A stretch of 64,000 nucleotides of DNA, taken from the NCBI RefSeq assembly GCF_033958435.1, contig NC_134148.1, positions 11,386,501 to 11,450,500 of the forward strand, read 5' to 3'. The notes below the pieces were generated by a model. It did not search any database, had not been told where the DNA came from, and worked only from the letters and a program-made list of their open reading frames with translations. The stretch's first letter is position 1. Each line of letters opens with the position of its first letter. The translations under genes were made by a program, and so were the position numbers. This DNA is from Carettochelys insculpta. Lineage: Eukaryota; Chordata; Testudines; Carettochelyidae. Positions 54,401 to 60,400 of the stretch are shown one piece after another.

Positions 54401-57400
54401 GGTAGTCCATGCAATAGCTTGCTTGTATGAACTTGGGTTTCTTCAGTTCATTAGATGGTCTAGTTTTTTAAAAGTAATTATTAAATGATTTTTTTTAATA
54501 CTGTGTCTTAATTGCAAAATAAAGCTTGAGAGGTTTCATTTTTAAATTAGATAAACACTTTCAGGTGAAGACTGGAAGACAGCTCGATTTCAGCATCCCT
54601 CAGCTTTGCACATATTACAGCCTATGGATATGCACGTGCAATTAGCCAAATCAATGGTGGAGAAAGACATCAGAATGCCTAAGTAATGTATCAGTGCTAT
54701 CAGACAATTAATTTTTACTTGGTTATTTGTTCTTATTGGAAAAAATGGCATTGTCAATGAGACAAGATGGAATTTGAAGATTTACTTGCATGATCTTAAT
54801 TTTCTAATTCTTATATATAAAGTAAGTAGCCACTCTTAAATTTAAGGCTGCTCAGTAGCTTGTATGTTGCTTGTAACATGCCAAAACTTTTCCATATTGA
54901 ATGTTTTTAGGCTAAGATTTTTTAAAGTTTCAGCTAAAACAATGTAGCCTTTTGTGAGAATCAAAGGGTGGGAAAAACACCCCTAGTTTTGCTTCTGCTA
55001 AAGTTACTTGTGTGTCTCCAGGCTTTAGAGCAGGAACTTTAAGAGAATTCACTCATGTCAGGGATGTGCTTTTTGCCATTCATGTGAAAATTTATCCAAG
55101 CCTGTAGAGCCTGGCATGGTTACAAAATTAATGTCCACAAAAGCAAGCCACAGCTATTTGCATCCACGTCTTTAGATACAAAACAGATATCTGTGGCATT
55201 TTTGGGCTCTACAATTTTGGCTAGAGTTGTGAACCTCTGAAAATGGCACATGGATACTTTTTAGCATTTGGAAGCTAAAACCTGAGAAGGTTCTGTCTGC
55301 ACTGATTATATCCCATGCTCACACAACTCCTAGTTGTTGACTGCTATGCACAAGTGTATTCTCTGAATGTTGGCAAGTGTACTTTCCACTCTTGATGTGA
55401 ACCTACCCCAAGCACAGCTGTCAGAACTTTTTTTCCCCCGCAGTAGTTGAGCTGTCACAAAGGGAACTACCCTTTGCTGTCGCACAACACCGCATGAAGA
55501 CAAAATACACCCTGTATCTCTCAGTTCCTTCTTACTTTCTGCGACACTAATTGGAGTCTATTGGTCTGTCTCTGAGTTAAACAGGTAAATGGTTATTAGG
55601 GTTAGTGTTGAATGAGTTTGTCTTTTAATTTTACCTTGGTTCCCCACATTTGGGGTTAAATTATTGATGTTGCAGAACTTCTTTGATTTCCAGGCTTTGA
55701 TTCTTGCTTTTTTGACAGTGATATGCTATTATTGAAGATTTGAGCAGGTTAGACAAATATCTGTCAGGGATAGTCTAGATAGAGTTATGTCCTGCATTGA
55801 ATGTAGGGGACAGGACTTGATGACCTCTCAAGTTTCCTTGCAGTGCTAATATTCGAAGTTTCTGTGCTTTTGAGTTTGGGTACAAGGCTTTTGGAACATT
55901 CCGACTCTTGCATATAAATAGTGTGATATGCCAGATTGCATCTCAGGATTCTACAGGGTTAGCTGGCCTCGGTGTTTTTACCAAGATGTCACTATCTGAA
56001 CACTGATCAGGGGACAAATCACATTTTAGATTCTCGAGACTGGACACGTGGATAAACTCTGTTAACGTGTGAAGTAGTTGATTTGTCCTCATCAGCCATC
56101 ATTCATGCTAGTAACAGATGCATTTGCCTTTAGTTGGGAAGCTTATCTGGATTGCTTTTCGTTTTATGTGGGGGGCGGGAAAAGTCTCCAAAAGAGAAGA
56201 CTTGTCAGGTAAAGGAAGTTGAGACCTATCTGGGTGGTATCAGGTTTTTCTATCTTGTTTCACAGAAAAACTATTCTTGCTGCCACAGACAACATAGCCA
56301 CAATAGTCTATCTCAGTAGACACGGAGTTGCATGCTAGTTCCTGCTCTGCCAAGAAGGGCTTCTTAATGAAAGTGTAGATCAGGCTGGCATGTAATTCTG
56401 CAATTGGTGCATTTGGAGACGATAAAATTACAGACTTCCCTCAGGGCTGATATTAGTAAGATTTTTGTAAGGCCTGGAAAGATTGTATCCTCTGGTACAA
56501 TATCCTGTTCCACATGCATCCTAAATTTGACAAAGACAAAGCTTACATGCTTTCTTTTAAGCTTTTTAGTTACCTGCTTTTGACTGCCTCTTTTTCAATT
56601 AAAACATTTTTGTTGATATCTGCTGACAAAACTTCTGTCGACATATTATGGCCAGACTGCAAAGCAGGTCAAAAGAGTGATCTGCTCTGACGATGGAGAG
56701 CATCCGGACTGCCTGGATGCTCTCTCTACAAAATGGCCAAATGGAAGCACAGCAGATAGGGCTCTCTAGTGCCCTGGAAAACAGAAGGCCCCCAGGATCA
56801 TCCAGATTGGCTTTATGTTGACAGATCTTTGTTGCCAAAGGTGTGCCGCTTCGTGGGGGAGTGGCAGAAAGCTGTCAACAAAAGTGTAGTGTTCTGTTGA
56901 TTTGCTGTTGACAGGATGCCATGGGAAGGTGGACACTGGACGGATTTTTGTCAACAAAACTCTAGTGTAGACATAGTCCAAGGTGCTACAGGACTTCCCA
57001 TTGTTTTTAGGTACAGATGAACAGGCTACTCCTTTTGGCTAATGTTATCCTGCCAAGTGGAATGACAGCATATTCAACTAGATTGCAGACTGATTTTGCA
57101 GACTTCCTGCCTAAAGTTCCTATCTCAGACATTTATAAGATGGCAACTTAGTCATTGGTGTGCATGTATACTTCCCATTATACCATCACTCAGCAAGCTT
57201 GTGTCAATGTGAGATTTCAGGATGTTTCCTTTAGTCCCTGTGTAGATTACAGTCTGATCCTGCCACATGTTTCCATGGCTTGTGAATCATCAAGAGAGGA
57301 ATGCACATGTACAGTCATGTGAAGGAAAAAAGTTACTACCCTGTTCCATGACAATTGTCCTTTGAGATGTTGCTCTTGTCCGTTCCGTGATGTGCTGTCC

Positions 57401-60400
57401 TCTCTTCCTGTATTTGAGTATTTCCAACAAAAATAAACTGAGGGGAAGTTGGTGGTGATGCTGTCCTTGTTTTATGTATGTGGATGAGTATGCAAAAAGC
57501 AGAGGGCTCTAGAGTTGCCCAGATGGGTACCGCTGAGGGAAAAGTTTCTGACTCAAGGCATGCGCACTCCTAGAGTGAAATTGTCTGTGCAACACCTCTC
57601 AAATAAACATAGTAAAGATATATGAGAGTAGGTTTGGTTTTTTGTTTTTTTTTTTTTTTTTGTATAACACCTTTGAAATTTTCAAGAAAATCTCGTCTTA
57701 AGTGTTTCTGGTCACAGTCTCAGTCTGCCAATAGTTACGTCTAAAAGTGCAGACTAGTCTGCAATTCATTGAACTAAAACTTTCAAACACTGTGGCAATT
57801 GAATGAGATTTGAATGAAGTAGCAAGGGGTGGATTGTTCCCATGTTTTTTCTAAGAAAAACAGATATTACCTGTTAAGAGCAAAACCGGTGAGCTGAATA
57901 TTGAAGATGTATGTAAAGCAACATGGCTGGCTTTTGGGGGAATCTTACACGTTTCATCTTATATTGTACTCTGGCCATCAGTGTGGCCAGCAAAAAGGAC
58001 GAGCTGAGAGGAGGAGACCCCCCCCCCCACCCCAGCCGCTGTCTTCAGTAGGAAGCAGGGAGAGGAAGGAGAATGGGCTCTCTCTGAAATTCAACAAGGG
58101 AAATCTCCATTTAGTTTGGGAGTATAATATAGTTTCACTAGTTGAAGTTATTGTTCTGATAGTGTTACTGTAGGTATATGTACTAGCAGGCTCTGAATGG
58201 AGATGTCTGTTTCATCAGCTTATTGTTCCAACAGTTACGTTTATAATTAAAATTTAGTGACCATCTTAGTATCTGCTGACAAGCTGTCTTGCAAGTAACT
58301 ATAGTCCATTATTACACTGTTCACAATGCTGTTTAAAAAAAAAATTCCTCCTCTACTCTCTCCCCAGGTTTAAAGTTTCAGGAGGCCTTCCCCTGGTGCA
58401 CGTGAAACTTTCAGACCAAAAGATCAAGGGGATTTTTGATCTGATTGATAGCATTCCATTTCCTCAGACATCACCCATGTCAGTTCAAAGCACAAAGGTA
58501 AACTGATTACAATAACGGTAAAGTTGAACTAAAGCATAATAATATAATTGAATAAAACCCTTTCAGTGAACACTAAAATGTCAGTGCATTCCTTCATTTA
58601 ATGTGTTTACAGACAGCGGATACTGGTAGGTAAGAGAAGGCTACAGGATAGTTGAAGAAAAATACAATAATACATTCATGTGTTGCTGTAAATGATGACC
58701 AAGATAGTCTTCAAGTCCATCTGAAGTCACACAGCTAACTCTGTTAGAATAGACAGCAAGCATATTATCATATGTTGAGTTGAAAATGGAAACTAAAATG
58801 TGGGTTTTGTCCACAGATGGTGTTTGGGAAGCAGAGTGGATTTTCATAAGAATGTAGATGAGCCTTCTAAAGTCATAAAATTTAAAATAGATCAGTTTTT
58901 GCATTTGGCATTTTTTAGGTACCTGCTCTCCCCATGATAACTGATGCAAAGAAAGAGTTACTTGACACATCAGTTTTGCTAGAAGGAGTAGAGTCAGGTA
59001 AGAAATAACTTCTAAAGATTTCTAAAACTTTAAAAGAAAAAAAAACTATTTAGCAACAGCTGTGCTAGGTGTTTCTGATCATGTAATGTGTTCTGTGGAC
59101 AACAGATACCAATGTATACCTATGAATTACAAGATTGAAGGAGCCCTTGCCAGGGGTGTAGCATGAGCCAGGTGGATGGGCAATGACTGGGGAGGGGTAG
59201 CAGTGATGGGGCTCTTTCTCCCACTCCCCCAACTAGTCTTGGAAGACGGGGAGGGATAGATACTGTTGCCAGAGGCCCCTGTAAAATGGGAGCCCCCATA
59301 AAGAACGTGTTCCCTACATCCTCCCCGCACTTCGTCTACCAGGAATGGTGGTCAGACCAGGGCATGCATCCGACCACACTCCCTTGGCACAGCTGGAGCA
59401 CTGGACAGAGAGGGGCAAGACCCCGCACTCTGGTGGGAGTAAAGTCAGGACTGGGGGTGGCTTGGCATATATGTGAAGTGGGTGGGCCCCGGACAACCCA
59501 GGCCCACTTGTGGCTACATCCTGGGGTTCTGCAGTTTTTGCTGATAAAACATTAAGCTTGCTTTTAAAATAATAAATAATCAGAGTTTTGTTTACAAGAT
59601 AGATTTCATAATGTAAATTAACATATAGAAGGATTTTCTAATCTGATGTTAGTGATTCACTGGCATGTTAATTTGTGGTGTCTGGGCCCTGGCTGTCAAA
59701 GTGACTTTGCACTTGTAATGGCCATGTTTTGAAAATACTTGCAGGAAGGGACCTTACACAGTTAAGGTAAATACAGAATTGATGATGACAAACTAATCAG
59801 TATGTTAAATCATTCGCCATTGCAAAGAGAACATTTGCTTGTTTTTATATTTGACTGTCAGTTCCACACACAGATATTATGTGTCTTTATTTCCTAGAAT
59901 CTGATGAATATTATGATGCTGAAAATGATTTTTCACTAACGGAAAAGGCTCTGCTTGAAGGACATGAATTGAAAAAACAACCAGAGGCCGTTAATGAGGA
60001 GTTTATAAACCTTCAGCTGAAGTTTGAAATTAAAGAGGCATGCATTTTATACTTTTCCTTCAAATTGCATTAGACTTAATTAATCTGAAGGATCATTATA
60101 AACAAGATAAGATACTATCTACTGCATGTCAAAATGTACTCCCGTTAGTCTGAAAAATGCAACACTGATAAAGTGTAATCTGAGAAAATAATATACTTAT
60201 TTTAGCAATATAATCCAGCAAACTTCCCTGTGGATTAATTTGATAGTTATGCCACATCACCAAAAAAATAAAACCTACAAGAGTTTGCTTCCACTTTGTA
60301 ACAGCAAAATTCTACTGAAAATATTTGTTCACCAAGAAATAGAAATGTCCCACTTTTCCATTCTGTTTCAGGCAGTTATGATCTTGACAGCTTTCCTGCC

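Larger units (their letters stand above)
54683..58367 (+). other. Intron 24 (3.7 kb)
   Basis: 55690-55870 is a CR1 3' end. 56600-56985 is a TGTCGACA-type element. About 57090-57260 is a possible tyrosine-recombinase remnant, within a larger repeat-like region of about 55290-57620. T runs occur near 57640-57661 and a C run at 58019-58030. Confidence 0.6.
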
